Assembly (NCBI GenBank): GCA_021613535.1
Contig: CP075492.1
Coordinates: forward strand, 10,726,001-10,790,000
Origin: Adineta vaga
Lineage: Eukaryota > Rotifera
Reading direction: 5' to 3'
DNA length: 64,000 bases
Shown here piece by piece: positions 47,007 to 60,700 of this stretch; the stretch's first letter is position 1; every line of letters begins with the position of its first letter. Position numbers and translations under genes: made by a program. Below the pieces are notes generated by a model, which made no database searches, was not told the origin of the DNA, and was given only the letters and a program-made list of their open reading frames with translations.

Positions 47007-47644
47007 TTTCTATGTTTTGTTTTGTTTTTTCTTTTGGTACAGTTTTCACGTTTTCGTTTTTTATTTCGGTGTCCTTTGTTTGTTGGTATAATATTATGAA
47101 AAGGAAGAAAATAAAACTGAATTTTGTATGATTAAATGAATAATACTTTCATTTTCTTTGATTACTGAAGTATAACGATGAAAATAAGTTATGACGTAGT
47201 TACTTACTCGTTCAATTGATGTTATCATAAGAATAAGAAAAATCCCCGGATGTCTTTCTTTTGAAACTAGATTAAATTCAAGGTATCGAATATCAATTTT
47301 CATCTCTTGGGGCTTATCAAATGACTACTTTTTATCTTATCGGTTTTTGGTACTCATGGTCTTTCGACTTTTCTCTTGTGTGATCGATATCGTGAAACGT
47401 ACTTTTATGTAAAAAAAACACACGCACACATTGTACACACAGTTGGTGCATCTATATAGAAAGAAAAAAAAACGAAGCAAGATAATAACAATCGTGCGTT
47501 TTGCCTCATCCTTTCTTTTCGTTTTTCTAGACAAGAGAGTGCTTGTAATGCATACAATAACGAGACGCACCCATGTTGCTGACGCGTGTTTTATGATGAA
47601 ATCTAACCTTGATAGGATATAACAGTATAACTATCAAGAGAAAA
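47007..47644. other. protocadherin 3' flank and PSAT1 upstream region
   Basis: Spacer with an AATAAAA-type signal near 47110. No gene recognised. Confidence 0.4.
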
Positions 47645-49209
47645 ATGTACTTAGTAAACGCATTCTTAAATCTACGACTAGTAATGAGTAGTAACGGCCA
47701 TACAAACGGATGTACAGCACGAAAAATTAATTTCGGTGCAGGACCAGCTCAATTGCCATTAGATGTATAATTAAAGATTTGATTGTTCGAAAAGATCGAC
47801 AAATTGTTTTACTTTAGGTTTTAGAAACAATTCAATCGGAATTCTTAGATTATAATGGATCGGGATCGAATGTTATGGGTATACAAGACAAAATTTCCTT
47901 TGTTTCTTAGTTATAATTACAAATATCATTTTTGTTTTTGAATAGAACTTAGTCATCGATCAACTGCATTTGCTAAAATTATCGAAGAAGCTGAACGTGA
48001 TATTCGCGAGCTATTGTAATGAAATTTGATTCCCTTTTCCAAAAAGATTCATCATCAATTTTAGAACGATACCAGATTCATATGCTGTTCTCTTTTTACA
48101 AGGTGGTGCCACAGCTCAATTTAGTGCTGTTGCATTGAATTTTCTTAATTTGAAACCATCACAAACAGCTGACTATCTTGTCACCGGTTATTGGTCCGAA
48201 AAAGCTGTGAAAGAAGCAGAAAAATTCGGTAAAGTCAATTGGGTTGTGCCGAAAACGAGCAAATATCAAGGTTTGATTACCAAAAGAAAAGTAAAGATCT
48301 CTATATAGTTTGAATAAATAGGTGTACCTGCACAAGAAACTTGGAAATTAACAGAAGAACCATCTTATTTCTATTATTGTGCAAATGAAACAATTCATGG
48401 AATCGAATTAGATGATATTCCTGAAGTTGTACCAAAAGACGTTCCTATTATTTGCGATATGTCATCGAACTTCTTGACACGACCTTTCGATGTTACAAAA
48501 GTACGACAACGATAAGAATTATATTTAGTATTTTCATTTGTTTGTTTGCTCTCTTTTTTTTGTAGTATGCCGTTATCTTTGCAAGTGCTCAGAAGAATTT
48601 TGGTGCAAGTGGCCTTGTTCTTGTCATTCTGAGAAAAGATTTAGTTGGAAAGAATATAAATAAATCTATACCAGTCATTTTAGATTACAAAGTACAAATT
48701 GATAATGGATCAATGTATAATACACCACCAACATTCTCGTAAGTAGTTCATTTCTATTGTTATTATTGTTATTCTATCGATACTCCTATGAATGTGTCAA
48801 ACAGTTGTAAAATGGAAATTGTCTTTATCTATTTAGAATTTATGTTGCAAATAAAATGTTTGACTGGACAAAACAACAAGGTGGTTTAAACGCATTGAAT
48901 GAACGAATGGATAAAAAATCTTCTCTTATCTATGAAACAATTGATCAATCGAATGGTTTCTATGTGAATGCTATCGATAATAAATATCGTAGTCGTGTGA
49001 ATATTCCATTACGTATTGTAAGCAATGGTACATTCAATGAAAAACTTGAATCTTTATTTCTTGCTGAAGCAATTAAATCGAAAATGTTAGAATTAAAAGG
49101 TCATCGGGCTGTTGGTGGTATTCGTGTAAGTCTTTACAATGGTATTACGGTCGAAGAAACAAAAAAATTAGCTAATTTTATGCGTACATTTCAAACAAAT
49201 AATAGTTAA
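47645..49209 (+). CDS. PSAT1: Phosphoserine aminotransferase
   Basis: PLP enzyme of the phosphorylated serine pathway: 3-phosphohydroxypyruvate plus glutamate to O-phosphoserine. Two in-frame starts, 47645 ([10 protein letters not shown]) and 47684 (MSSNGHTNG); the second is closer to the family N-terminus. Motifs: [88 protein letters not shown], and [12 protein letters not shown] with the Schiff-base Lys. The end [21 protein letters not shown] is typical. About six short introns. Together with serine racemase in this window it covers two steps of serine metabolism, but the genes are 14 kb apart and not obviously co-regulated. Confidence 0.93.
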
Positions 49210-49268
49210 ATCGAATAGATTTTATTTTTTTGCTGATGACTCTTTATGATACATAAAAGAAACTGTAG

Positions 49269-51203
49269 TTATGAACGTGAACGCGTTTTCATTGTTAAGT
49301 AACGTTGTAATTCCTAGAAAAGAAAAGAATTTTAGTTGTTTGTTTTTATTTGTATTTCAAATGAAAATAATTCACTTACAGCTATTTTTTGTTCACGCAT
49401 TGCATCAATTGATGCATCAGCATACTGAGGATCACGACCATAATCTTGCAACAAGGATGGATCACGTTTTTCCACCTTAATTAAGAAATTTAATCAAAAC
49501 TAGTACGATACAATTACACTTACTTCTTGAGGAAATCGTGTGCAATAAGCAGCCCTCCAAACAGCTAACGGTGTACTGAAAAGAGAAATAATACAAATTG
49601 AAGGGACTATATTTCCTTATATATAATTTACTTTTCTTGCATATCTGGAAGATCAGTCTGACGAATAGGTGGTGCACCAATTTGTTCAAATGTTTCACTA
49701 CCAGATTTGACATATAATGGTCTCGAAGCATCTATCTGTGGTTGTTTTCTAAAATCAGAAGGATTAATAGAAAAAATAAAATCCCGATGTTTCTTACTCA
49801 GGTAATTTCGTATCGAACAATAAATGATTAAGTACTGATTTCAAATAGACCGTTTCTTTTTCACTGTAAGACTAGAAAAGAAAAGAAAGAGATTTTGGAC
49901 GGTCATCTATGGCATTGAGTTTATACCATCAATGTGGCGCCATGATAAAATGCTAGAAAACGCAGTGTTTTATATATAGTTTTTCTAGCATCCGGTTCTA
50001 AACTCTACGCGAAAAAGAGAAAAAAAGAGTTCATTTCCTGAAGATTTAAGAAATAATTGGATTACTTCAAATTTATCATATTTTGATGCGATAATTAACA
50101 ATGGAATACGAAGAGGTTCAACAAGATTTTTATCCTAAATGATATATGGGTAAATGGTGACTTATACAATATTATTTCTTCTACGGACCGCATCGCCAAT
50201 TCGTTTGAGAATAGATTCTTTGAGTTTTTCTTTTAGATTAGGATTTTGTTTTGATGCTTCACTAATACAATATTTAACTCGTTTAGCTATTGCTTCATAT
50301 AATGTTTCATAGGTATGCCATAATTCTTCTGGTCGTGAAAGGTCAAGTACAAGTGCTACAGAGGCATTTCTAAAGATTTGAAAAAGAATTGAAGAACATC
50401 TCGATATGAAAATCAAAATTTACCCAATTGTTTCTGGTGTAAGAGCTACATCAATTAATTTCGTGAGAAAAGTTCCATCACCCAATTCCCATAGATGACC
50501 AACATCTTTTCCAACCTATGACAGATGAATGTAAGAAAAAAATAAAAGTTGAAATTATATCTTACTGTATCGACAGTTTTCGGTTTTCTAGCATAATTAT
50601 AATCAAGTGCAATAGTTGGTTTAACTGATTCACTTGTTCTAGAAGAAGAAAAAGAAGAAGATGATGTCGTTTTACTTTTGTTCTAGTTCTCAGATTCATC
50701 AACAAAAGGAACAAACCTTTCTAAATAACGTAGAATCATCGTTGATTTACCCTAAACAATAATATTTTCATCAACCATTCATCATATTCATTTCATCTTA
50801 CTCCACCATGACTGCCTACAAGAAGAACAGTATTTGATTCCGTTGGTAATGTTTCCGCTATTAAAATTGAAAATTACAATTACAAAAATTATATTATTAA
50901 ACGAATATACACCTTGTTCTCGACTTGCAACAATATCTCTTGCTGCATCCCATAATGATTTACCTCCACTACCACCTCTATAACAATAAATAGATTATAA
51001 ATACCATACCGTAGCATCTTTGAGTTACCCTAAATCTGTTTCTTGTTTTTTTCGTCCACCGTAGAAATCTTCATCATGTCTAAACACATATTTCAAAAGT
51101 TGACATTATTCGATTCTTTCAAAATATCAAACTTTTTATTCGTTTGTACATCATCATCATCATCATCATTGTCTCGATCATCATGTTGAACACGTCGTGG
51201 CAT
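49269..51203 (-). CDS. DYNC2LI1: Cytoplasmic dynein-2 light intermediate chain 1
   Basis: Subunit of the IFT dynein-2 motor for retrograde transport in cilia. The acidic N-terminus starts MPRRVQHDDRDNDDDD. Then KSLWDAARDIVASRE, the P-loop-like VLLVGSHGGGKSTMILRYLER, PTIALDYNYARK, KDVGHLWELGDGTFLTKLID, and ASVALVLDLSRPEELWHTYETL. Downstream exons continue PLLIIASKYDKFE, KTLRFLAFYHGA, and SGSETFEQIGAPP, and end RDPQYADASIDAMREQKIA then LQRYLTMKTRSRS. Wording and order match DYNC2LI1, not the cytoplasmic dynein-1 chains. About nine short introns. It is head-to-head with MOK across 590 bp. Confidence 0.92.
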
Positions 51204-51793
51204 ATTTATGAATAGATAATACTTCCGTTCAGAACTGATACCATGTAAATGCCTATATCTAAAGTAACAACCCTCATTTCATTTCTTTAAACACGACATC
51301 TATGTGTTGTGTGAAACAATTGATAGAGAGAATTATCGTTGCTCAGGTAACAATACTTCTGATGATTGAAGAAGAAAAAGAATAAGCGTGAATCTGTGTA
51401 TTCAATTCTGATCTATGCTTCTTAGGTCGATAAATATGAATAAAGTCATTTGATCCTTCAAGAGTTTTCGGAATTTGAAAATATTCACGAACATTGAACA
51501 TTTGACTTGTATACAGATTTTTTTATTAACAATATGAAGAAAAGAAAATACATTAATCAATGTTTTCTTTTCTTTGATTTGAATAACGAAGTTTGTCTCG
51601 CTCTCTTTTTTTTCTCGATCAGTTTCGATTAAAAAAGACAACCAACGGCATTTATATCGCTTCACATCTTAACCATGAAAAATGACAGATGAAAAGAATT
51701 ATTTGTTGTTTTGCTTTTAGATGATAAAAAGAACTTTTTCAGTTCGATCTTTAACTTTCATTAACTACCGGTGATTAGAAATAGTTTATTCCA
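51204..51793. other. bidirectional ciliary promoter region
   Basis: 590-bp spacer between the DYNC2LI1 and MOK start codons; both products act in cilia. It holds the near-perfect X-box at 51338-51351. An ORF on the minus strand here (51402-51665) is a chance frame. Confidence 0.6.
51338..51351. promoter_or_regulatory. RFX X-box in the shared DYNC2LI1/MOK promoter
   Basis: GTTGCT-CA-GGTAAC is a 14-nt inverted repeat, one base from the perfect palindromic X-box core GTTRCC-NN-GGYAAC. It lies 135 bp upstream of the DYNC2LI1 ATG and 443 bp from the MOK ATG. Motif, spacing, position and target genes all fit RFX control of ciliary genes. Confidence 0.65.
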
Positions 51794-54189
51794 ATGGAAA
51801 GTAAGAACATCAAATGATACAAGATGATCGAAGTTGACATCTGTTCTCTTGTACTGTAGAATATCGAATACTCGGGAAAAAAGGTGAAGGAACATTTTCC
51901 GAAGTATTAAAATGTCAAAATGTTCGCGATGGAACATTCTGGGCAGCGAAAAAGATGAAACAAGTGTATAAAAGGTAAGAAAATTCATAAAAGAATTTGT
52001 TTTTGAAAATATACAGACAGAGATTTCATTACAACATCATATGCTTACCATATATTTGTTTGTTTTTCATTCTGTCATTGACAAGGTCATCTTCATAACA
52101 AGCAGTCTAGTGTTTACAAAACAAAATCTTACTTCTTTAACTTTGAACAAGAAAATAGTATCGTTTTTATAACTTTTCAGTATGGATGAAATTCAACAAA
52201 TTCGTGAAATACGTATTTTGAAACAATTGAATGGTCATCCAAATATAATCTTTCTACGTGAAATTATCTTGTAAGTTTATCATTCTTATCCTGTTTTCTC
52301 TGTGAATATGATTTCAATGTTACCTAGCGATAAACGATCAGGAATTTTATGTTTAATATTTGAATTAATGAATTTGAATTTGTACGAATATATTCGTGGC
52401 CGACAACGGTTATTATCAAGTGAAATTGTATGCAAATTTATGTATCAATTACTTAAAGCTCTCGAGTTTTTGCACAGGTATTTGATCGAATAAAAATTAG
52501 TTTCTCAAGAATATGTATTCTTTTCTTTTCTCATTCTTAGACATACTTATTTTCATCGTGACGTAAGCGTACAGAAAAAGAAAAGATATCGATGAAATCT
52601 AAAGAAACATTTTCTGTTGCTAGGTGAAACCAGAAAACATTCTAATCAAAGATGATATTTTAAAACTAGCTGATTTTGGATCATGTCGACAAACTCTATC
52701 AAAACAACCATTTACTGAATACATCTCAACTCGATGGTGAATAGAAGATATCCTTTCTTATGTCTAATTTCATTTTTCTACTTCATAAAGGTATCGAGCA
52801 CCGGAATGTTTACTTACCGATGGATATTATCGAAGTCAAATGGATATTTGGTCTGCTGGTAAATGACTAAGTTTTTCATCGTTTATTTGTTAGTATTATT
52901 TCATTTCTATTCAAGGTTGTGTTATGTATGAAATCATTACGTTGAAACCATTATTTCCTGGTAGTAACGAAATTGATCAGATTAGTAGAATTCATGAAAT
53001 ATTGGGTACACCGTCTGCTACTGTACTTGATAAATTTCAACAGTAAGTCGTTTTTTCTTTCTTAATTGAGTTTTGCCGGAGAGAAAAATGTCTCGGTAAA
53101 CATTGTTGCTTCTTTGCAGCATTACACTTATCTGAATAGTGAAAAAAACATTTTGACTTGATTTTTTCATGACAGTTACCTATTGAATCACCATACAGTT
53201 AAAGAAAATTATGTTCACAGACGCTACTATACATATTTAATTGAATATATAAATGTACATAGATGATCATAATATTTTGATTTTATCATAAAAAGTTCAA
53301 AATATTCTAGGTAATATGTTCTTTTTATCTATAGTCGTAACTCCGCTATCGATTTCAATTTTCCTCCTCGTGCCGGTACTGGTATTGCTCGACATCTCAC
53401 ACACTGTTCAACAGATACTGTTGAACTTATCAATCATCTATGCATTTATGATCCTGATCAACGCATATCTGCTGTTCAAGCACTTCGACATCCATATTTT
53501 GATACTGTTCGGTAAATATAAATCAAATTATAAATGATATATTTCTCGTTTGTGAATAGAGCACAAGAAGTTGTTCAATTGCAAGAACAGCAAAATAATC
53601 AATTGGAAAATGGAGTTCGTCTAGTAAAAACAAGTGAAGATCGATATGAACGATCTGATTCTAGTGACAGTAAATCTAATGCAGCAGATGAAAATATATC
53701 TCCAAGATCCAATCCACATCTCTCTCCATCATTCCATCCATCACAAACTACCAGACCTGATGTGAACAGAGTATTTCTTCATCTTTTTTTTCTCAATTTC
53801 TTCTTACAAACATTATTTTTATTTTCTAGTTGATTTATGTTCCAGGAAAAACTCAGTCATTAGTTGATACTGGTATTAAAGGACAATCGATTAAAAAAAC
53901 AATAAAACCATATCCTACAAATACGAAAATGAAATATACGCATTCCAATCCTCCTCAACTACATACAAATCAAGCACAAACATTTTACAATAGTTTATCA
54001 TCATTAGGAGCAAATCATTCACATTATCAAACACAAGCAAATAGAAAAACAACAAAAAATGGTCCTACACCTTTTCTACCATCTGTATCGGGTGCTTCTG
54101 CCTTTTCGAATTATTCAGTAAATAGTGGTCCTTCTGCATCCATAGTCACCAAAGTAAATAACAAACCAGAATCGTATCGTTTGAGATGA
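51794..54189 (+). CDS. MOK: MOK protein kinase (MAPK/MAK/MRK overlapping kinase)
   Basis: Ciliary CMGC kinase of the RCK family. A tiny first exon (ATGGAAA) splices over a short intron into KYRILGKKGEGTFSEVLKC, as in MOK. FWAAKKMKQ carries the catalytic Lys. IREIRILKQLNGHPNI, LMNLNLYEYIRGRQ, HRDVKPENILIKDD (split by an intron after HRD), LADFGSCR, activation-loop TEY in PFTEYISTRWYRAPECLLTDG, MDIWSAGCVMYEI and DQISRIHEILGTP follow. TEY plus GSCR in place of the usual DFGLAR identifies MOK rather than MAK or ICK. A Ser/Asn-rich tail (to SYRLR) is longer than the kinase needs and is probably disordered. About nine introns. Confidence 0.92.
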
Positions 54190-54774
54190 AAGATTGAAGT
54201 TGAGATTTTTAAAAAAGACGATCATTATATAAGTAATCTCTTCTCAATGTTTAACATTGACCTTCAGAATTCTGTTTATATATGGAAGAATATCTATCTG
54301 ATGACAATCAATCTTTTCTTTTTCGTTTTAGAATTCTTATCCAACAAAGAATCTGGTTGGCTACTATCCAATAATGTCCTATCGACCGTATAAAAAATAA
54401 CTTTTACAAACATTTCTTGTACTATGAATGTTTATATCAAATCTTGTACATTAACATTTCATTGATTTTTGCTTTATCTGTTCATCTCTCTTTCGCTTAT
54501 TGACTTGACATATTCTAGACGAAGAATTTTTTAAAAAGAAAAATATCGAAGAACATCTAACTAATTACTGATAAAATTCGATTTGTTTATATCAATCATT
54601 TTTATGACAGAAAAGAAGAAGAAAAAAAAAGAAATATTCTGAATAAAAGTTTAACTACAGAAGCAGGAACAAGAGAGATATGCACATGAGTTAAAAATTA
54701 TGACACTGTTCAGCGCGTAATCATCGACTAGAGATTTGCATGTAATAATATATTAGTTTGAGAATAACTATGAT
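54190..54774. other. convergent 3' flanks of MOK and HEATR5B
   Basis: Tail-to-tail spacer; A/T-rich with possible polyadenylation signals on both strands. No gene seen. Confidence 0.4.
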
Positions 54775-57700
54775 TTATGATGATTGAAAATTTTTAAAGT
54801 CAATACGAAGAGGAAGTGAAGGTGCTTGTGATGGTGAATTCATTGATGAATGATATGATTTAGATAGATAATTGGGTTCTTTTTCATCTTTCTGTTGTTG
54901 TTTCAATTGTTGCTGACGACGAATTGCATTTTCAAGTTTTGTTCGAAGATCAGGTAATGTTTGAAGAATGACACGAATTTCATTCGAATAGATTGGTATT
55001 AAATGTTGTATACGATCAGTTATATCACTTATTAAACGCATATTTGAATTCGTCGATTGTGCAACAGGATCAGGAAGAAAATTAATAAATAATGGAATGA
55101 TCAAGGATGCTAAACGTATACCTGAAAATATACGAAAAAAATTACAAGAATAAGTTTAATTTGAAAATACATACGTAATGTTGAGTCGACTACTGCTAAC
55201 AATGTTTCAAAATTCTTCAAAATTTCCATAATAATTTGTTGTTGTTGTTGATTTTCATTGTGTTTTTTCAATTCGTCTAATAATAATGTTGTAAATATTT
55301 GTATAAATTGATTTCGTATAGAAATATTTGAACATTGAAATAATTGATTGAGACATTGAAGAACACGAATATGAGTCTAAATGAAATAATAATAATAATA
55401 ATAATAATAAAAGTTTTCTTTTGACAATTAAAAAAATATCTTTACTTCAGAATCTTCATCATCAAATGCTTTACGATAGAAATCGATACATTGATCTGTT
55501 AATTGAATTGATGGTGAATTAATAATTAATGATGTTAAACTTTGAACAAAATGTCCATTATCAGAAATATTCTTATCGATAACTAGAATGACAATAGAAT
55601 ATGTCGATTAGTTTTATGAGAAAACATTTACTTACGATTAGTTCTGAAATTAATAATAGTTACTATTGTACAGTACAGAATATCTTTATCAATTGTTGTT
55701 GAAAAAATATTTTCAAGAAATTGATTAATTGCTGATAATAATTGCTTTTGTTTATCATTTTTAGTTGAAAGAAGAACAAAACTTGTCGATAATAATAATT
55801 GCAAAATCACAGGAATCAATGCTTGAAGACCTACATCAATATTTCAAATTCTTTCATTTTTCAATAGACGAGAAAAACGGAAACAAATTTACCTTCCGTT
55901 GTTGTACAAAGAGTAATTAATTCACTAAGAAGTTTAACATTCGCTAAAAATAATTCATTGATTTGTTGATTGTCAGTATTTGTTTTCATTGAAAGTTTCA
56001 TTTGAAAAATGGGGCCTAGTTGTAAATCACCAGCAATATTTGGATAATAACTGATGAGAACACAAATCAATAATTCTAATGAAGCAAATAGAAATGATTC
56101 GCCAGGTACAAGATGATCTTCAGCAGCAATAGTAGTTATTTGAGAACAGGATGGTACAATGTGAAAGATTTTATCGACTATTTTCAAGATTCGAAGATGA
56201 GTTTTTAAATCAGTACGAACAAAATATAAGCTAAAAGGAAAGAAACAACAATATTCTTCGAAAATCTTTATCATGAACGCTTATTGTCATCATTACCGAT
56301 GAAGTACATTGAGTATTTCAATACAAACAGGCATTGTCAATTGATTAAGAGTTATTTCTGCTTGTAATAAATTAACTAACGATGATAAAATATCTTCAAC
56401 TGTTTCATCTGTTTGTTCAGACACAGATATGGACAAAGCTTCAATACAACAACCTAATAACATTGCAAATATGTCTTCTTTCTTTTCAGGAAATGTTCGT
56501 ATTTTATTGGATAATGTCGATGTAATAAATTTTGTCATTAGACTATCTCGTTGTCGATATCCAATTAATTTTTGATTAGCTGCTAATGTTTCAAGTTCAT
56601 AATGATGTTCACCAAGCCATTGAGTTGTTGCTTGCACAATTGATGCCCAATTCGCTTTATATATTGTTCGTGTTAGATCAATATTTGATTCTGCTGAATA
56701 AAAATTTCCTCCATGAGAATTGTCATCGGCACTACTACCACCAAATTCATTTGGTAAAATTAGAAATGCATAATCCGTTAATGCAGCAAGCCAATGATGT
56801 ATAAGAACATTCAATTCTGGTTGTACAAGAATGAGTAAATTACTATTTGGACTATTTTTTTCTTCATTTTGTCGTCGTGTCGCAACATTGTATACGTCAG
56901 CCCAGGCTCGAAGAACTGCTAAATTTTCAATTGTCAAAGCATTTTCACTATAGATCATTGATACATCATTTTTATGTTGTTGAAGTGAAGTAAATTTTTG
57001 TAAGGATGATACTAATAATTGATGTACACGTCGAAGATCATTTAAATCATGTGCAACACCACTCGATATCCATGTACTACATACATCACAGGCTTGTGCC
57101 GTAACATGAGATGATGTATCTTGAGAGAAAGCTGGTCGTAATGCAGCACCTACTTGAGCTTGATATTGTTCAAGGATAACATGATCAGGTAGATCGATAT
57201 CTTCTTGAACATGAGAAAATTTTAGAATAATCTGTTTTAATAATGATAAACCAGATAAACGTAATTGATCACTAGTCGATGTACAGGACATAAATGAAAA
57301 TGTAATTAAAGTATTTAAATGTACGACAAGATAATCTTCATTGGGATGTGTACGAAGACGTTCTTTAGCAGCTATGTAATCGAAATGAAGATTTGCTAAA
57401 GGTATTTGTTCGCAATAATTTATTAATTTTTGTACACAATCAGCAGCAAAGACTTTTGTTGGCCATTTAGCTGATGATGTTGCACGACGAATAACATTTT
57501 GATTTGAAGATGTTTGTAGTTGTTCATCACCACCAGTATCAGCAAAATCATTATCATCATCTTGTAAACCAAAACTATCTTCATCATCATCATCATTATT
57601 GTTAGCTGCTGCACGTGAAGATGATTTAGAATATGATGTTGTGCCTGATGATGCACCAGAAGATTTCTTTTGTGATTGATCAGTTTCAGATGCTGGTCCT

Positions 57701-60700
57701 GTACCTGATGTTTCTGTATAGAAGATGAAAAAGAGATCATGATTAGTCTTTCTTTTTCCCATTCTAGAATTACCTGTTGTTGCTGCAAGAACATCTTTAC
57801 ATAATTGTAACCAATGCGTTAAATGACTTGCTCCTAATGCTTGTAGCATATAAACGAGTGTATCTTGTACATGTGAACATAATTTTGCATCTGCTTCAGT
57901 ATCTAACATTGAAAATAGCAATTCTAAAAGAAAATCATTGTTAAAATAGTGTTGAATAGAATCAAACTTTCTTTCTTTTTTACCTTCAAGACTTCGAAAT
58001 TCTGAAAGTTCATGTGTTAAATCTTGTGCTCGATCTTTCATAAATAATCTAGCATGTTCACTAACTTCTTTTGCTTCTCGTTGTGATAATTGTCTCAAAC
58101 ACGAAATACATGCACGTCGTAAGGATAAATCTCGACTTTTTAATGCTTTAATTAATTCAGGTACTAATGCTGATAAATTGACATGTCGTGGCGCAAATAA
58201 ATGTAATTGTTGTAAAGCCTGAATTGCTTCGGATTGAACAATAGGTTCAATATGCATTTGTAAAAGACTACTTGCTGTTAAACAAGATGAACGTAATATT
58301 GATATATAGTTTGTATTTGTTTGTAGTTCAGGACCAATTGTTGTAATTAAAGCACCAAGTAAACGTCCACAACATTGAAATACATCCGATTGTGAAGGTG
58401 GAATTGATAGCAGAAGATGTAAAATTAGTGCTAGACTTGGTTCCACATATGAACGAAACATTTGTCCACCACAATCAGCAATTAAAGCTAAAGCATGTAA
58501 TGCCCATACTTGAACAATGGATGCTGCTTGATCTTGTGCCAATGCAAGTAATATTGATACAGATAAATTTAAATATTGTCCAGTACTCATTCCACCAACA
58601 TACCGATGTAAACAACCAAGTGCTAGTGAATAACCTGTACGAGATGGTACATCACGTAATTCTTTCAAACGATCAAAACATATTTGAGCAATTTCTGCAA
58701 CAAATCGTCCATCGCCAACAACTTGTGTTAAACGACCCAGTGCTTCACCAGCTGCACAACGTAAAATTGGATTTTGATGACTTAATGTTTGCATGACAAG
58801 TGTACATGCAGATTTCTTGACATTTTCATCATCAATAGCTGACGATTGTTTTGTTTCAGCTAAGATTTTCAATGCCGTTAGAACAGCTGTAAATATATTC
58901 ACTTGAACAGCTTCTTGTCGTGGACCTTTCGATTGTTTGATTATATCAATAAAATGTTGTAACATATTTAAACGATGTTTATTTGGTACACGAATAAACA
59001 TCGTACCATAGAGAAGTATTGATGCATCAATAACAGCAACACCTAATGGTAATGGACCGGGAACATTTATTTCAGCGGGTCGTGAATAATATGCATTGCT
59101 AGAATTATTATCGGCTGTTGATGATGAACGGAAGAGATAATTGATTATATTAAATGAAGTTAAAGATGTATCACGTCGATAAAGATACGTTTCATCATGT
59201 TCAAGTGCACCTGAGCCACTTGCTGAATTTGGTTGAAGTTGTTCTTCAATCATCTGATAATCAGTTTCTTGAAGCCAATTACCTACAAACACAGAAAGGA
59301 ATACTAATACGAAAAAACGACAAAATGTCTTTTGTTCTTACCAAGTAAAACACTATCATTATCATGACAAACGGATCGAAGTAGAGAAGTTGTTGTATTT
59401 GATGAATTGTCGGTTAATGTAAATTCTGCCACTAATTCTCTTAATAAAACTTTAAAATGTTGTTCATAAAATTTGATTGGTATCAATAGAAGAAGTTCAT
59501 AGAGACGTAAACGAAACATGGCTGTTGATGCTTTTAATTGTGGACCAAATTGTTTGATCAGATTTGGTATATGAACAAGAACAAGAATCGCATTTTCAAT
59601 TGGATTTAACATACGTTTAAGTAAATCATCGGTTATTAAATTTTCATCACCTGTTGAACAATTGTTTAGAAATGATATCATCGAACAAAGTGCACCTGAA
59701 CGTTGATTAAATGAAAGTGTCCATGTAAATGAATCACCACGTTGTTTTTCTTGTTCAAAATCGGCTTGTGATCGAGGAAAGACATTACGCCAGAGAAGAA
59801 CTAAACGTGGAACAAATTTCTTTATCACCTGTTGACCAAGTGTACAACATGCAGCAAGTAAATGCCAAGCTGTATGAGTACGTTGAAGTATAACACGTGG
59901 AATCAATGATTGTTGTTGACCAGCAGTAGAAACTGTTGCTGTTCGAAGAAGATCATCAGCAAAATCAAAGATCGTTTTAGCACGTTGCGATGGAATACCT
60001 ATGAAAAATAGAACAAATACATCACATATCATCTTTTTCTATGATGTTTATTGAATGCAGTACAAATTTGATTAGTCGATGATTCAATATCGATCAATAA
60101 AAAATAACAAAATCGCTTTTGTTTTTATTGTCAATAATAGTACAACTCAATTACTTTTTCTTTTTTCTATTTCTGACATATCTCTAACGAAAATGTCAAA
60201 GTAATTTTTTTCCAATTACGAATCTATTGAATTATTTAACTAACCTAATGGACATCGATAAACAGCTCCAAGTAAAGCTTGTAATGCCATTGCAAATCCT
60301 GACATCGCATCGGTATTGTATGAAGTTGATTGTTTAGCTAGACTCTTCATTTTTTCTAAACATCGATCAATTAATGGTGTCATTAATGATGGTAAAGCTG
60401 TTGTTATTGAACGAAGACACCATGCTGCTGATAATCGAACTGAATGTGATGGATTAAGAATAACTAAGAATAATGTATCAATCAATCCATTACAACTATC
60501 TTGTAGCAATAATGTTGTGGATGTTCCAATACTTTGAACTAATAAACTTAGTTCATGTAAAGCACAAATGAGTATATGTTGAGTATATTCTAAATTTGAT
60601 GATGATGATTCAAATGTACTAGTTGATGATGATCCATATGATTGTATCATGGAATTTGTACTAGAATTAAGTGATGATGAACCTGTGGAAATATTTAATT

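Noticed and set aside
47645-49209. Serine biosynthesis/racemase gene cluster with SRR
   Set aside because: PSAT1 and SRR are 14 kb apart with unrelated genes between them; no sign of co-regulation.
57423-57794. minus-strand frame rich in Gln, His and Met inside HEATR5B
   Set aside because: It lies in another frame of the acidic/Ser-rich HEATR5B linker, which has a recognisable product.
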